Notes under the pieces: model-generated
The model's database searches: none
The model's input: only the letters and a program-made list of their open reading frames with translations
Told to the model about the DNA's origin: nothing
Shown here: in pieces, positions 43,541-52,569 of the stretch
Layout: the number at the start of each line of letters is the position of its first letter
Numbering within the stretch: the first letter of the stretch is position 1
Translations under genes and position numbers: made by a program
Assembly: GCA_964432155.1 (NCBI GenBank)
Contig: CAYSMF010000007.1
Span: 1 to 64,000 of the forward strand
Source: UBA10438 sp964432155
GTDB lineage: Bacteria; Bacteroidota; Ignavibacteria; Kapaibacteriales; Kapaibacteriaceae
Direction: 5' to 3'
DNA length: 64,000 nt

Positions 43541-44521
43541 ATGGCACACACAATCTTCGAGCGGATTATTCAGCGCGAGATACCCGCGACCATCGAGTAT
43601 GAAGACGACGACATCATTGCCATTCGCGATATCGCGCCAAGTGCACGTCTGCATGTCCTGATCATTCCCAAGCGCGCCATCGCAAGCGTTGATGCGCTAA
43701 GTGATGCCGATGCCGAACTCGTTGGAAAGGTCTTCCTCGTCGCTCGCGATCTTGCACGCACATTTGGTGTGCACGAATCGGGCTACCGCGTAGTGACCAA
43801 CACTAACGGTGATGCAGGCCAAACTGTGCCACACATCCACTTCCATTTGCTTGCCGGCGAACCACTCGGACGTATGAACAGTGGTACCGAGCGCTCCCAT
43901 GCTGCACCCAAGGGTGGAATGCTCCGCGATGCCGGACTCATCGTACTGTGCGCGCTCGGGCTTGCTATCACCTTCAACGCCATGAATAGCAAGTCGATCC
44001 CGTGGCTCAAGAAAGAATACGAGCGCATCACACTCGACTCATCCGAAATCACCAAGTACATCACGCCAGCAGCCGCACCTCAGCAGCAACCAATTGCTCA
44101 ACCGCAACAACCAACGGCAGCGCAGCCTCAACAGCAAGCGCCAGCTGCGGCAGTCGTGGAGCAACAGCCGAAGCAAGAACAGCCAACATTTGTGCCGGCA
44201 CCAGGCGTGGTGCGCGAAATCACCTACACGCAATTCAAGACCTTTCTCAGCGCTGGACCCTATTACCTGATCGATGCACGCGGTGCAGAGAAGTATGCAG
44301 AGGGTCACATTGCGAATGCCGTGAACTTCTATGGAGGCGAGGCCGAAGCTCGCATCCCTGACATGCTGCAAGCGGTGCCGAAGGATCGCGTGATTCTCAT
44401 ATACTGCGATGGTGGCGAATGCGAACTCTCGCATCACGTCGCTGATGTTCTCAAACGATTTGCCTACGGTCCGATCTTCATCTACACAGGTGGATGGGCC
44501 GAGTGGATCACGAAGAAGTAA
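43541..44521 (+). CDS. HIT domain - membrane segment - rhodanese fusion protein
   Basis: 326 residues. HIT domain at about 1-110 with HIHFHLL (the His triad, HxHxH), a nucleotide hydrolase or transferase. A hydrophobic segment (DAGLIVLCALGLAITFNAM) follows at about 128-146, then a 55-residue Gln/Pro/Ala linker (QQQPIAQPQQPTAAQPQQQ), then a rhodanese domain at about 225-326 with YCDGGECELSH as the Cys loop. The reading frame is continuous. The HIT part should be cytosolic and the rhodanese periplasmic or the reverse. I know of no standard family with this order. Confidence 0.88.
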   Translation: MAHTIFERIIQREIPATIEYEDDDIIAIRDIAPSARLHVLIIPKRAIASVDALSDADAELVGKVFLVARDLARTFGVHESGYRVVTNTNGDAGQTVPHIHFHLLAGEPLGRMNSGTERSHAAPKGGMLRDAGLIVLCALGLAITFNAMNSKSIPWLKKEYERITLDSSEITKYITPAAAPQQQPIAQPQQPTAAQPQQQAPAAAVVEQQPKQEQPTFVPAPGVVREITYTQFKTFLSAGPYYLIDARGAEKYAEGHIANAVNFYGGEAEARIPDMLQAVPKDRVILIYCDGGECELSHHVADVLKRFAYGPIFIYTGGWAEWITKK

Positions 44522-44523
44522 CC

Positions 44524-45711
44524 ATGTCTACCGTCTCCCGTCAACTCCTCCGTCAACTTGCAACACGCTTCGGTCTCATCGGCGAGTCACCGCTGATGGT
44601 ACAGGCGTTGTCCCGCCTGCTTCAAGTAGCACCAACGGATCTTTCCGTGCTCATCACCGGCGAGACTGGCACTGGCAAGGAAGTGTTTGCGCACGCAGTC
44701 CATGAACTCAGCGGACGCAAGCGATATCCATTTGTGAGCGTGAACTGTGGGGCAATTCCCGAGACCTTGCTTGAAAGCGAACTGTTCGGTGCTGAAAAGG
44801 GGGCCTTCACAGGTTCTGTGGAGCAGCGCAAGGGCTTCTTCGAAACTGCGCATCGAGGAACAATCTTCCTTGACGAGATCGGCGAGATGCCCGTAGGCAC
44901 ACAGGTTAAGCTCCTCCGCATCCTCGAGTCGGGCGAGTTCTCACGTCTCGGCTCATCTGATGTGCACAAAGTCGATGTACGTCTTGTAGCAGCGACTAAT
45001 CGTGATCTCGCATACGAGGTACGCCAAGGACGCTTCCGCCAGGATCTCTTCTTCCGTCTCAACAGCGTCAACATCCACCTACCGCCGCTACGTCAGCACA
45101 TCGAAGACGTACCGGTGCTTGTCGAGCACTTCGCACAACGCACGGCCGACAAGATCACGGTGGAGTATCAAGGCATCGCGCCGGATGCACTCCAGCTTTT
45201 GGCAACACTTCCATGGCCCGGTAATGTGCGCGAGCTGCGTAACATCATCGAAACAATGGTCACGCTTGAGCAAGGGGCTCGCATCACCCGCGAGATGGTC
45301 GAGCGGTATTTGCCACAACCGACAGAGGAGCTCGACGCGCCCCTTACCACAGCGCTTGTCCGTGTAAACGAGGCACCACGTGCTACGCCTACGATGGATG
45401 CCGACATGGCGATGCTCTATCGAACGTTGTTGCAACTCTCGGCGGATGTCACGGAGATGAAGTCGGTGCTACGACACCTGCTCAGTATGTCGGTGGATCT
45501 GCACGAGCCAACGCCTACAGACATCCGTCCGGCGGCAGCTGCGCCCCCTACCGAAATGCCGCTCGATGATCTTCAACTCGCCACACTGGAACGTCGCGCC
45601 ATCGAGACAGCCTTGCGACGCACGCAAGGTAACCGTCGCGAAGCGGCCAAGCTGCTTGGTCTGAGCGAACGAACATTGTACCGAAAGATCGACGACTACG
45701 GGTTGCTGTAG
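44524..45711 (+). CDS. Sigma54-dependent (NtrC-type) activator without sensor domain
   Basis: 395 residues. AAA+ domain at about 15-260: Walker A GETGTGKE, sigma54-contact loop GAFTGS (usual GAFTGA), Walker B FLDEIGEM, and an R-finger region. The C-terminal Fis-type helix-turn-helix is TQGNRREAAKLLGLSERTLYRK. Almost no N-terminal regulatory domain is present, so it may be controlled by partner proteins or expression level, as PspF is. An extra region of about 100 residues separates AAA+ and HTH. The ATG follows the HIT-rhodanese stop by two bases. Confidence 0.92.
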   Translation: MSTVSRQLLRQLATRFGLIGESPLMVQALSRLLQVAPTDLSVLITGETGTGKEVFAHAVHELSGRKRYPFVSVNCGAIPETLLESELFGAEKGAFTGSVEQRKGFFETAHRGTIFLDEIGEMPVGTQVKLLRILESGEFSRLGSSDVHKVDVRLVAATNRDLAYEVRQGRFRQDLFFRLNSVNIHLPPLRQHIEDVPVLVEHFAQRTADKITVEYQGIAPDALQLLATLPWPGNVRELRNIIETMVTLEQGARITREMVERYLPQPTEELDAPLTTALVRVNEAPRATPTMDADMAMLYRTLLQLSADVTEMKSVLRHLLSMSVDLHEPTPTDIRPAAAAPPTEMPLDDLQLATLERRAIETALRRTQGNRREAAKLLGLSERTLYRKIDDYGLL

Positions 45712-45721
45712 ATCCGCGTTG

Positions 45722-45729
45722 TAACTTAC
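45722..45729 (+). promoter_or_regulatory. -7 element of the cyclase gene, leaderless spacing
   Basis: TAACTTAC, four bases (CGAC) before the ATG at 45734. Confidence 0.5.
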
Positions 45730-45733
45730 CGAC

Positions 45734-46489
45734 ATGTCCTCCATACCTCTCACGCTCCCGCACGGAAGCGCAGCAATCACGGTCGATGTTGCAAAGCCCA
45801 TCGACATCGCGCTGTGTGTTTCGCCGAACGAGCAACCGAATGCATTCTTCCTGCCGCGCGCTGTGTTCGAGCCGTACCGCAATGGATCATTCGTTGCGAG
45901 CGTTGAACTTGGTGGGATTGTGCGGTGCGATGTGATCACCTTCGCGCCGCATGGTAATGGTACGCATACAGAGTGTGTCGGGCACGTCGCAGGACAGCGA
46001 TATCGGCTACCGCAGTGCATGACAGACCTTGTAGATGTAGCACACCTTGTGACCGTTCCGCTCACAGAACATAATGGCGATCAGGTTGTCACACGCGAAG
46101 CGCTCGAGCACGCATGGAGCGACGCAGGGTGCACCACCCTCGTTGTCCGCACAACCCCAAATAGCGACACCAAAAAACTCCGTCAATGGTCCGGCACCAA
46201 TCCACCATATGTCCATGCCGAGGCCATGCAACTCATCGTCGATCGTGGAGTGCGCCACCTCCTGATCGACCTACCCTCGGTTGACCGGGAAGAAAGTGGT
46301 GGGGAGCTCCCCGCGCACTGGACCTTCTGGCAATGGCCCGCAGCACCACGCGAGTCGTGCACCATCACCGAGTTTATCTATGTGCCTGATGCCGTTACCG
46401 ATGGCATCTATGGCATCATGTTCAACATCGCCGGGTTTGATGGCGATGCTGCTCCAAGCCGACCTCAACTCTTACCTGTCATTCAATAA
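45734..46489 (+). CDS. Cyclase-family (kynurenine formamidase-like) hydrolase
   Basis: 251 residues. The metal site is HGNGTHTECVGHV (HxGTHxE...H), close to the HxGTHxDxPxH of kynurenine formamidase and isatin hydrolase, with Glu in place of Asp. A further His-containing segment lies in the C-terminal half. Hydrolyses an amide or lactone; substrate unknown. It has its own promoter and stands between unrelated genes. Confidence 0.82.
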   Translation: MSSIPLTLPHGSAAITVDVAKPIDIALCVSPNEQPNAFFLPRAVFEPYRNGSFVASVELGGIVRCDVITFAPHGNGTHTECVGHVAGQRYRLPQCMTDLVDVAHLVTVPLTEHNGDQVVTREALEHAWSDAGCTTLVVRTTPNSDTKKLRQWSGTNPPYVHAEAMQLIVDRGVRHLLIDLPSVDREESGGELPAHWTFWQWPAAPRESCTITEFIYVPDAVTDGIYGIMFNIAGFDGDAAPSRPQLLPVIQ

Positions 46490-46549
46490 CGCGTCACGTT
46501 TTCATCGATCTCTACCCCTACACATTGCGGATGGCGCGATGTGGCGTGG

Positions 46550-46557
46550 TATATTCG
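46550..46557 (+). promoter_or_regulatory. -7 element of ssb
   Basis: TATATTCG, 57 bases before the ATG at 46615, near the consensus TAnnTTTG. Confidence 0.5.
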
Positions 46558-46614
46558 AGCCAACAACGACGCGTGGTCCGGAACGATTCGTTGGAACAAC
46601 CCCATAGGTGACGT

Positions 46615-47025
46615 ATGTCGCGTACTCTGAACAAAGCGATGCTCATCGGCAACGTCGGGAAAGATCCCGAAGTCAACTTCACGCCGAGCGGTGTCAAGGT
46701 TGCGCACTTCCGTCTTGCCACGTCGGAAACGTGGAAAGACAAGGATGGTGCGGTACAGGAACACACCGACTGGCACACAGTTGTGGCTTGGCGTGGTCTG
46801 GCCGACGTGGTTGAAAAGCTCATTCGCCGTGGCACGCGTGTGTACGTCGAGGGTAAGATTCAGTCGCGTTCATTTGACGACCGCGATGGGAACAAGCGGT
46901 ATGTGACGGAAATCGTTGCGGACAACCTGTTGTTGCTCGACAGCAAGCGCTCGGATACGCCGGGCAACGGCAACGATCACGAGCACCAGCCATCATCACA
47001 TGCATCAGACGACATACCGTTCTGA
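46615..47025 (+). CDS. ssb: Single-stranded DNA-binding protein
   Basis: 136 residues. OB fold at 1-108 (RTLNKAMLIGNVGKDPE, WHTVVAWRGLAD, YVEGKIQSRSF), a short polar linker, and the acidic C-terminal tip SDDIPF that recruits repair and replication proteins. AGGTG precedes the ATG. Standard length for SSB of this phylum. Confidence 0.97.
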   Translation: MSRTLNKAMLIGNVGKDPEVNFTPSGVKVAHFRLATSETWKDKDGAVQEHTDWHTVVAWRGLADVVEKLIRRGTRVYVEGKIQSRSFDDRDGNKRYVTEIVADNLLLLDSKRSDTPGNGNDHEHQPSSHASDDIPF

Positions 47026-47047
47026 TGCGCAATCGGAGACTTGACTT

Positions 47048-47995
47048 TTGGACGTTTCGCGTAGCACGGAGATTCGAGTAGGCATCGTTAGTGTGATTTC
47101 AATCGCCCTGTTGGTGATCGGCATCATGCTTGGCAAGGGTATCAGTTTCAGTCCAACACAGAAGTCTGTCGCCGTTCGCCTTCCATCATCTGGAGGCATC
47201 GACGCTGGAAGTCCGGTGGTTGTTCTCGGTGTACGCCGTGGAACCGTCACTCAAGTACGCAACGACGATGGTAGCGTGCTGGTAACGGCAACACTCGATG
47301 ATATTGCCGACCTCAAGTCCGATGCACAGGCCATGGTTTCGATTCTTGAAATCACAGGCGGTAAGAAGCTCGAGATTACCCCTGGCTCATCGACCACGCC
47401 ATTCAACCCGAGCACCGAAATCCCCGGTCGTGTTGCCGCAGATATCGGCACACTGGTCGGCGTCCTCGGCGATGCGAGCGGCGACATCACGGGGCTGATC
47501 AAACGTTTGGACACCATTAGCATGGCTGCTAGCGATCTGCTGCGTGATGGTTCAGTGGTAGCAAACATCAAGACCATGACCAGCGACGGCGCGCTCGCGC
47601 TGACCGACCTGCGCATGTTTATGCAGAACAACCGTGGCACGCTGACGACGACGATTCAGGACCTCAAGGCCCTCACGTCGGAACTGCGCGAAAGCGTGCA
47701 CCGCAATGAACCGTCCGTATCGCGCATTATCGCGCGCACGGAGAACGTTGTGAAGAATCTCGAGGGTACACTGTCAAAGGCAGATGGCGCGATCACGAAC
47801 GTCGATACGCTCACCACACGCGTGAGTGCGATGGTCAACGACATCCGCACAAATAAAAGCCTCTTGAATGCGTTGATGTACGACGACAAGTTGTTTGGCA
47901 AGCTCGACTCGACGCTTATCTCACTCCGCAAGGTTCTCAAGGACTTCGGACGCGATGGCGTGAATGTGAACGTCGGACTTGGTCATCGCAAGTAA
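47048..47995 (+). CDS. MlaD/MCE-family lipid-transport protein
   Basis: 315 residues. N-terminal membrane anchor (IRVGIVSVISIALLVIGIMLG), MCE domain at about 35-125 (VRLPSSGGIDAGSPVVVLGVRRGTV), then a long helical tail (about 140-300). MlaD-type proteins bind the inner-membrane MlaFE transporter and move phospholipids. No mlaE or mlaF is near. TTG start at 47048 with GGAG before it. Confidence 0.9.
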   Translation: MDVSRSTEIRVGIVSVISIALLVIGIMLGKGISFSPTQKSVAVRLPSSGGIDAGSPVVVLGVRRGTVTQVRNDDGSVLVTATLDDIADLKSDAQAMVSILEITGGKKLEITPGSSTTPFNPSTEIPGRVAADIGTLVGVLGDASGDITGLIKRLDTISMAASDLLRDGSVVANIKTMTSDGALALTDLRMFMQNNRGTLTTTIQDLKALTSELRESVHRNEPSVSRIIARTENVVKNLEGTLSKADGAITNVDTLTTRVSAMVNDIRTNKSLLNALMYDDKLFGKLDSTLISLRKVLKDFGRDGVNVNVGLGHRK

Positions 47996-48005
47996 ACTCC
48001 CCCGC

Positions 48006-49403
48006 ATGAACGTCCTCCGATGGATCATCATTGCAGTGGTCTGTGCATCCTGTGGCGGACCCCGCAAGCTTCAGCAAAACTTCGATCTGCGGAGCGAGGG
48101 CGAGAAGACCGTTGAACTCCGATTCGTCGGCACACGCCACATCGATTCCGTGGACGTGCGCAACGTGCGCACCGACGTGTGGAAACTCGAGCACTACGCC
48201 TATCCGGATTCGATCCGGATGTTCGTACGCGTTCTCGACACCACGGGCTATGTGGTCACGCACATGGCCTATCCCTACAAGCGCGATTCAGCACCAGAGT
48301 ACTTCCCGACACTCGTCGAGCATCTGGGCTCGCGTCGAAAGCGAAAAGATGTGCCAATCACGAACTTCCGTGTCCGTGAATATGGCGAGGCCGACTCGAT
48401 TCCGGCGAACATCGCGCTAGCGATCGATTGCTCGGGCTCGATGAAGGGTGTCAAGGAAACGATCGACTATGGCACAGAGATATTCATCGGACTCAAGCGA
48501 TCGTTCGACAACATTTCGCTAACAGCGTACCATAAGGATATTCGCACGGTCTTTCCGCTCACTGCGGATACTGCCGAAATGCTGCGCGCCTTCCGCGACT
48601 ATCGAACAATGTCGCAGGGCTTGTTCACTGCTACCTACGACGGCATCCTCAAAACACTAAAGACACTCGAGCGCGTACCACTCGATCAACCAAAGGTGTG
48701 CGTGGTGTTTGCCGACGGTGACGAGAATCTCTCCACGGCAAAGGTGGGCGACATCTTCGAGTACGCCACGAAGCACAACATCTCGATTTACTGCGTGGGC
48801 TTTGGCTATGCGCAGGACGAGCCGCTGCAAGATCTGTCGCTCTACACAGGCGGCAAGTACTATCGCGCCTACACGAAGAAGGATCTGCTCGCGATCTTCA
48901 TGGACATCTACCGCAGCCTTCGCAATTACTACCTCGTCACCTATACACCGCCCCGGTACGAAGGTCTGCACGTTGCCGACCTCACAGTGCAATTGCCTGG
49001 TCGCGATACACTCATCGCTCGCGGACAGTACGACAAGTCACCGCTGGTTCCACCTGATATTCGCGATGAGTTCTCGAAGCCGATTCTGTTTGCGTTCAAC
49101 CAGAGCATCATCGACACTGCATCGTTCTACATCTTGGATGAGTTGGCTGATGCGATGGAGCGCTTCGAGCGCGTCGTCCTCGAAGTACAAGGTCACACCG
49201 ATAATGTCGGCGGCGAAGAGTTCAACTTGCGTCTATCAAACGCCCGTGCCGAAGCCGTAAAGTCTGCCCTCGTCGCGCGTGGTATCGACGCTACACGTCT
49301 GCGCACCAAGGGCTATGGCTTCAGCATGCCGGTTGTACCAAACGATTCACCCGAGAATCAAGCCAAGAACCGACGCACCGTGTTTCGCATTCTGCGGAAG
49401 TAA
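48006..49403 (+). CDS. VWA-domain lipoprotein with OmpA-like C terminus
   Basis: 465 residues. Lipobox VCASCGG. A von Willebrand A domain at about 130-310 with the metal site DCSGSMKG (DxSxS). The last 120 residues are an OmpA/MotB peptidoglycan-binding domain: GHTDNVGGEEFN, LSNARAEAV, GYGFSMPV and NRRTVFRI. It would tie a surface or periplasmic VWA adhesion module to the cell wall. ATG at 48006 is eleven bases after the MCE gene. Confidence 0.92.
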   Translation: MNVLRWIIIAVVCASCGGPRKLQQNFDLRSEGEKTVELRFVGTRHIDSVDVRNVRTDVWKLEHYAYPDSIRMFVRVLDTTGYVVTHMAYPYKRDSAPEYFPTLVEHLGSRRKRKDVPITNFRVREYGEADSIPANIALAIDCSGSMKGVKETIDYGTEIFIGLKRSFDNISLTAYHKDIRTVFPLTADTAEMLRAFRDYRTMSQGLFTATYDGILKTLKTLERVPLDQPKVCVVFADGDENLSTAKVGDIFEYATKHNISIYCVGFGYAQDEPLQDLSLYTGGKYYRAYTKKDLLAIFMDIYRSLRNYYLVTYTPPRYEGLHVADLTVQLPGRDTLIARGQYDKSPLVPPDIRDEFSKPILFAFNQSIIDTASFYILDELADAMERFERVVLEVQGHTDNVGGEEFNLRLSNARAEAVKSALVARGIDATRLRTKGYGFSMPVVPNDSPENQAKNRRTVFRILRK

Positions 49404-49430
49404 CGCAGTCGACACAGCCGCCTTGCCCAG

Positions 49431-49438
49431 TATCTTTG
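49431..49438 (+). promoter_or_regulatory. -7 element of the amine oxidase gene, leaderless spacing
   Basis: TATCTTTG, full match, then CGGC and ATG at 49443. Confidence 0.65.
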
Positions 49439-49442
49439 CGGC

Positions 49443-50966
49443 ATGGCTCGTACACCTCTTATGAACCTCGTTCGCCGTGCAATCGCGCAAGCGCATGCAC
49501 AGCACAATCCGTCGCGGCGAACCTTCCTGCAGACATCGGCACTTGCGGCAGCTGCAGCGGCTACTCCATCGATTCTTCAGAGCTGCACAAAGGCTCCGGC
49601 GGTTCGTATCGACCATACGGTTCGTGTTGCCGTCGTAGGAGCAGGTCTTGCTGGTCTGCATGCTGCATGGCTCCTGAAGAAGGCAAACGTTGACGTTGCG
49701 ATGTTTGAGGCATCAAAGCGAACGGGTGGACGCTGTCTGACAGCCAACAATCTTTTGGTTGAGGGTGCGTGGACGGAGTTGGGTGGCGAGTTTATCGATA
49801 GTGGTCATGGCGACATGCTGTCGCTGGCAAATTCGCTCGGCGTTGAACTCATCGATACACAGTCGATGCGCTTCCAGGAGAACGACACCTACTACTTCCA
49901 TGGTCGTGCCTATACGATGGACGACATCGTTGAGGCTGTCGAGCCGTTTCTCGAGCGTATCGCAGCGGATGCGGAGAAGCTCCCGCCATCACTGACAGAT
50001 CTTCGGACAAGTCCAGCACGATCGCTCGACTTGCTTTCTCTCGAATCATACTTCGCAGGACTCGGCATCGAGGGATGGCTGCGATCGTTGCTCGAGATTG
50101 CCTTCGTGACAGAGAACGGACTTGAGCTTGGCGAACAAAGCGCGCTCAACCTCATTACAATGGTCAGCACCGATACATCAGACGGCGAGTTCAAACCGTT
50201 TGGCGCGAGCGATGAACGCTTCGTGGTGCGCGGCGGAGTGCAACGCATCACAAACGCACTTGCCTCGGCAGTGCGCGACACCACGCACACTGAGCACGTT
50301 CTCACAGATGTATCGCACGACGGCGAGCGATTTGTGCTGGCATTCCAGCACGGCATCGATCACGTGCACGTGGCGGCTGATCACGTCGTGCTTGCGTTGC
50401 CATTTACGATGCTCCGCTCGGTGTCGATGAACATCGAACTTCCAGAGCTCAAGCGTCGTGTGATCAATGAGCTTCGCTACGGCACAAATGGTAAGCTGCT
50501 CATGGGATTCGACGGTGCGTTCTGGACAGCGAACGAGCGGAGCGGCACAGTGCTTACCGACCTTCCACTGCAACTCGTCTGGGAGAACTCCTACCTGCAG
50601 AACGTCAAGGGTGCTGGACTCACCATGTTTTACGGCGGCAGCATGAGTCGCGTGATCAATGGCATGTCGAACAAGGATGCCGGCGCGATGATGATGCAAC
50701 ATCTCGAAACCGTATGGCCATTCAGCGCAGGTATGCGTCCAACGCGCGTCGAGCGTATGCATTGGCCAACACAGCCCTTCATCAAGGCATCATACTCAGC
50801 GTATGGTCCGGGACAGTGGACGGATTTCTACGGCGTGGAAGGAACATCCGTAGGCAACCTGCACTTCGCCGGAGAGCATTGCAGTCTGCAGCACAAGGGC
50901 TATATGAATGGGGCTGCCGAGACTGGTCGCATTGCAGCCGAGCGCATTATCGCTGCGCTTGCATAA
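49443..50966 (+). CDS. Tat-exported flavin monoamine oxidase-like protein
   Basis: 507 residues. Twin-arginine signal (PSRRTFLQTSALAAAA) with a lipobox-like LQSC. FAD dinucleotide motif VAVVGAGLAGLHAAW, second motif FEASKRTGGRC, and a C-terminal FAGEH...GYMNGAAETG that fits amine oxidases. Oxidises an amine outside the cytosol; substrate unknown. Its last 20 bases overlap the convergent flavoprotein gene. Confidence 0.9.
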   Translation: MARTPLMNLVRRAIAQAHAQHNPSRRTFLQTSALAAAAAATPSILQSCTKAPAVRIDHTVRVAVVGAGLAGLHAAWLLKKANVDVAMFEASKRTGGRCLTANNLLVEGAWTELGGEFIDSGHGDMLSLANSLGVELIDTQSMRFQENDTYYFHGRAYTMDDIVEAVEPFLERIAADAEKLPPSLTDLRTSPARSLDLLSLESYFAGLGIEGWLRSLLEIAFVTENGLELGEQSALNLITMVSTDTSDGEFKPFGASDERFVVRGGVQRITNALASAVRDTTHTEHVLTDVSHDGERFVLAFQHGIDHVHVAADHVVLALPFTMLRSVSMNIELPELKRRVINELRYGTNGKLLMGFDGAFWTANERSGTVLTDLPLQLVWENSYLQNVKGAGLTMFYGGSMSRVINGMSNKDAGAMMMQHLETVWPFSAGMRPTRVERMHWPTQPFIKASYSAYGPGQWTDFYGVEGTSVGNLHFAGEHCSLQHKGYMNGAAETGRIAAERIIAALA

Positions 50967-52530
50967 ACACCTGCTGTACGATCGACGTCGCAACATTCTG
51001 TCCGTCAAGCGCCGCACTCACAATACCACCAGCATACCCCGCCCCCTCTCCACATGGGAAGAGGCCACGCACATGCGTATGCTCGCGTGTTGCTGGATCG
51101 CGCGGAATGCGCACGGGCGATGATGTGCGCGACTCAACGCCCACCATCACGGCTTCGTTCGTGAGGTAGCCCGGCATCACACGTCCGAATTCACGAATCG
51201 CCGCGCGAAGTCGCGCGTCGACTGGTGCAGGGAGCACGGCTCGCAGATCCACACTCGTGTGACCAGGAATGTAGGACGTGCGAGGAATTGATGACGAGAT
51301 CGTTCCGTCGAGATAATCGACAAGACGTTGTGCAGGCGCACGCTGGGATCCGTCTCCGGTTGCAGCAAACGCTGCACGCTCTACCGACGCTTGATACTCG
51401 AGGGCCGCACGGGCACCATGCTTCGTAAATGACTGCCAGTCGTCCTCCTCAATCGCGACCACTGTTCCCGAATTGGCAAACGGTGAATCACGTCGCGACA
51501 TCGACATACCATTGACGACGATTTCGCCCGGTGATGTGGCGGCGGGAACAATCAACCCACCTGGACACATGCAGAACGAGAACACACCACGTCCGTTGGC
51601 CTGACACACAAGCTTGTACGATGATGCAGGCAGATGCGGATCGCGTGGCGACTGATGATACTGGATTTCATCCACGAGTGCTTGTGCATGTTCGATGCGT
51701 ACCCCGAGTGCAAATGGCTTCGCCTCGATGGCAACGTCGTGCTCCACGCACATGTCGATCACGTCACGCGCACTGTGTCCTGTTGCAAGGATCACGGCAT
51801 CGCCCAGAATCTCTGCACCATTCGCACAGATCACGCCAGATACACGACGTTCGGGCGCTGTACGCATGGCAAAGCCTGTGACGTGCGTATCGAAGTGCAC
51901 TTCACCACCGAGGCGCAAGATTGTTTCGCGTATCGCTTGGACCACAGCCCAGAGCTTGTTGGAACCAATGTGCGGATGGGTATCGACGAGAATGTCTGGT
52001 GTAGCACCATGATCGACGAGAAGCTGCAACACGCTGGCGATGCTTCCCCGCTTATGCGAACGCGTGTAGAGTTTGCCATCGCTGTACGTCCCGGCACCAC
52101 CCTCGCCGAAGCAATAGTTCGAGTGCGGGTTGACGACGCCATCTTGCTGAATCGCACGCAAATCACGACGTCGAGCACGCACGTCCTTACCGCGATCGAG
52201 CACAACCGGCGTGATGCCATGTGTGAGAAGTTCGAGTGCTGCGAAGTATCCGGCTGGACCCGCACCAACGATGACGACGCGTTTCCGTGGGTCGGCTGGT
52301 TTACAGCGGTCGATCTCCCGAGGAGTGACAGGTTCATCCTCACCCACGTAGGCATCGACAACGAGCCGCACCACGGGGAATCGCGAGCGCGCATCAATCG
52401 ACCGACGGACTGGTCGCACCGAGGTTAGTGCGTCATCTGCACAGCCCACTTCCGACGCCACCATCCGTCGTACGGTGGCGGGATCGGCAGCTTGGGAGGG
52501 ACGGAGAGCGAGCTCAATGCGACGGTGCAT
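50947..52530 (-). CDS. COG2509-type FAD-dependent dehydrogenase
   Basis: 527 residues from the ATG at 52530; an in-frame ATG at 52554 would overlap the promoter. About 100 residues of N-terminal domain, then VVIVGAGPAGYFAALELL (FAD), the GEGGAGTYSDGKLYTR motif typical of COG2509, LATGHSARDV and the C-terminal GEGAGYAGGIVSAALDG. Role unknown; found widely with no fixed substrate. It overlaps the amine oxidase gene at its 3' end. Confidence 0.88.
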   Translation of the reverse strand: MHRRIELALRPSQAADPATVRRMVASEVGCADDALTSVRPVRRSIDARSRFPVVRLVVDAYVGEDEPVTPREIDRCKPADPRKRVVIVGAGPAGYFAALELLTHGITPVVLDRGKDVRARRRDLRAIQQDGVVNPHSNYCFGEGGAGTYSDGKLYTRSHKRGSIASVLQLLVDHGATPDILVDTHPHIGSNKLWAVVQAIRETILRLGGEVHFDTHVTGFAMRTAPERRVSGVICANGAEILGDAVILATGHSARDVIDMCVEHDVAIEAKPFALGVRIEHAQALVDEIQYHQSPRDPHLPASSYKLVCQANGRGVFSFCMCPGGLIVPAATSPGEIVVNGMSMSRRDSPFANSGTVVAIEEDDWQSFTKHGARAALEYQASVERAAFAATGDGSQRAPAQRLVDYLDGTISSSIPRTSYIPGHTSVDLRAVLPAPVDARLRAAIREFGRVMPGYLTNEAVMVGVESRTSSPVRIPRDPATREHTHVRGLFPCGEGAGYAGGIVSAALDGQNVATSIVQQVFMQAQR

Positions 52531-52535
52531 AGCTA

Positions 52536-52543
52536 CGAAGCTA
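52536..52543 (-). promoter_or_regulatory. -7 element of the COG2509 gene, leaderless spacing
   Basis: TAGCTTCG on the minus strand, five bases before the ATG at 52530. It is 16 bases from the divergent element at 52559. Confidence 0.45.
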
Positions 52544-52558
52544 CGGAGGTTCATGCGC

Positions 52559-52566
52559 TATCTTGC
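52559..52566 (+). promoter_or_regulatory. -7 element of the alkyltransferase-like gene, leaderless spacing
   Basis: TATCTTGC, three bases (AGG) before the ATG at 52570. Confidence 0.5.
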
Positions 52567-52569
52567 AGG

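Noticed and set aside
44494..44523. Upstream in-frame start of the sigma54 activator
   Set aside because: It would lie inside the HIT-rhodanese coding sequence; the ATG at 44524 follows that stop by two bases and gives a normal N terminus.
48006..48008. Leaderless -7 element for the VWA-OmpA gene
   Set aside because: TAAACTCC upstream matches too poorly, and the gene is eleven bases after the MCE gene, so co-transcription is more likely.
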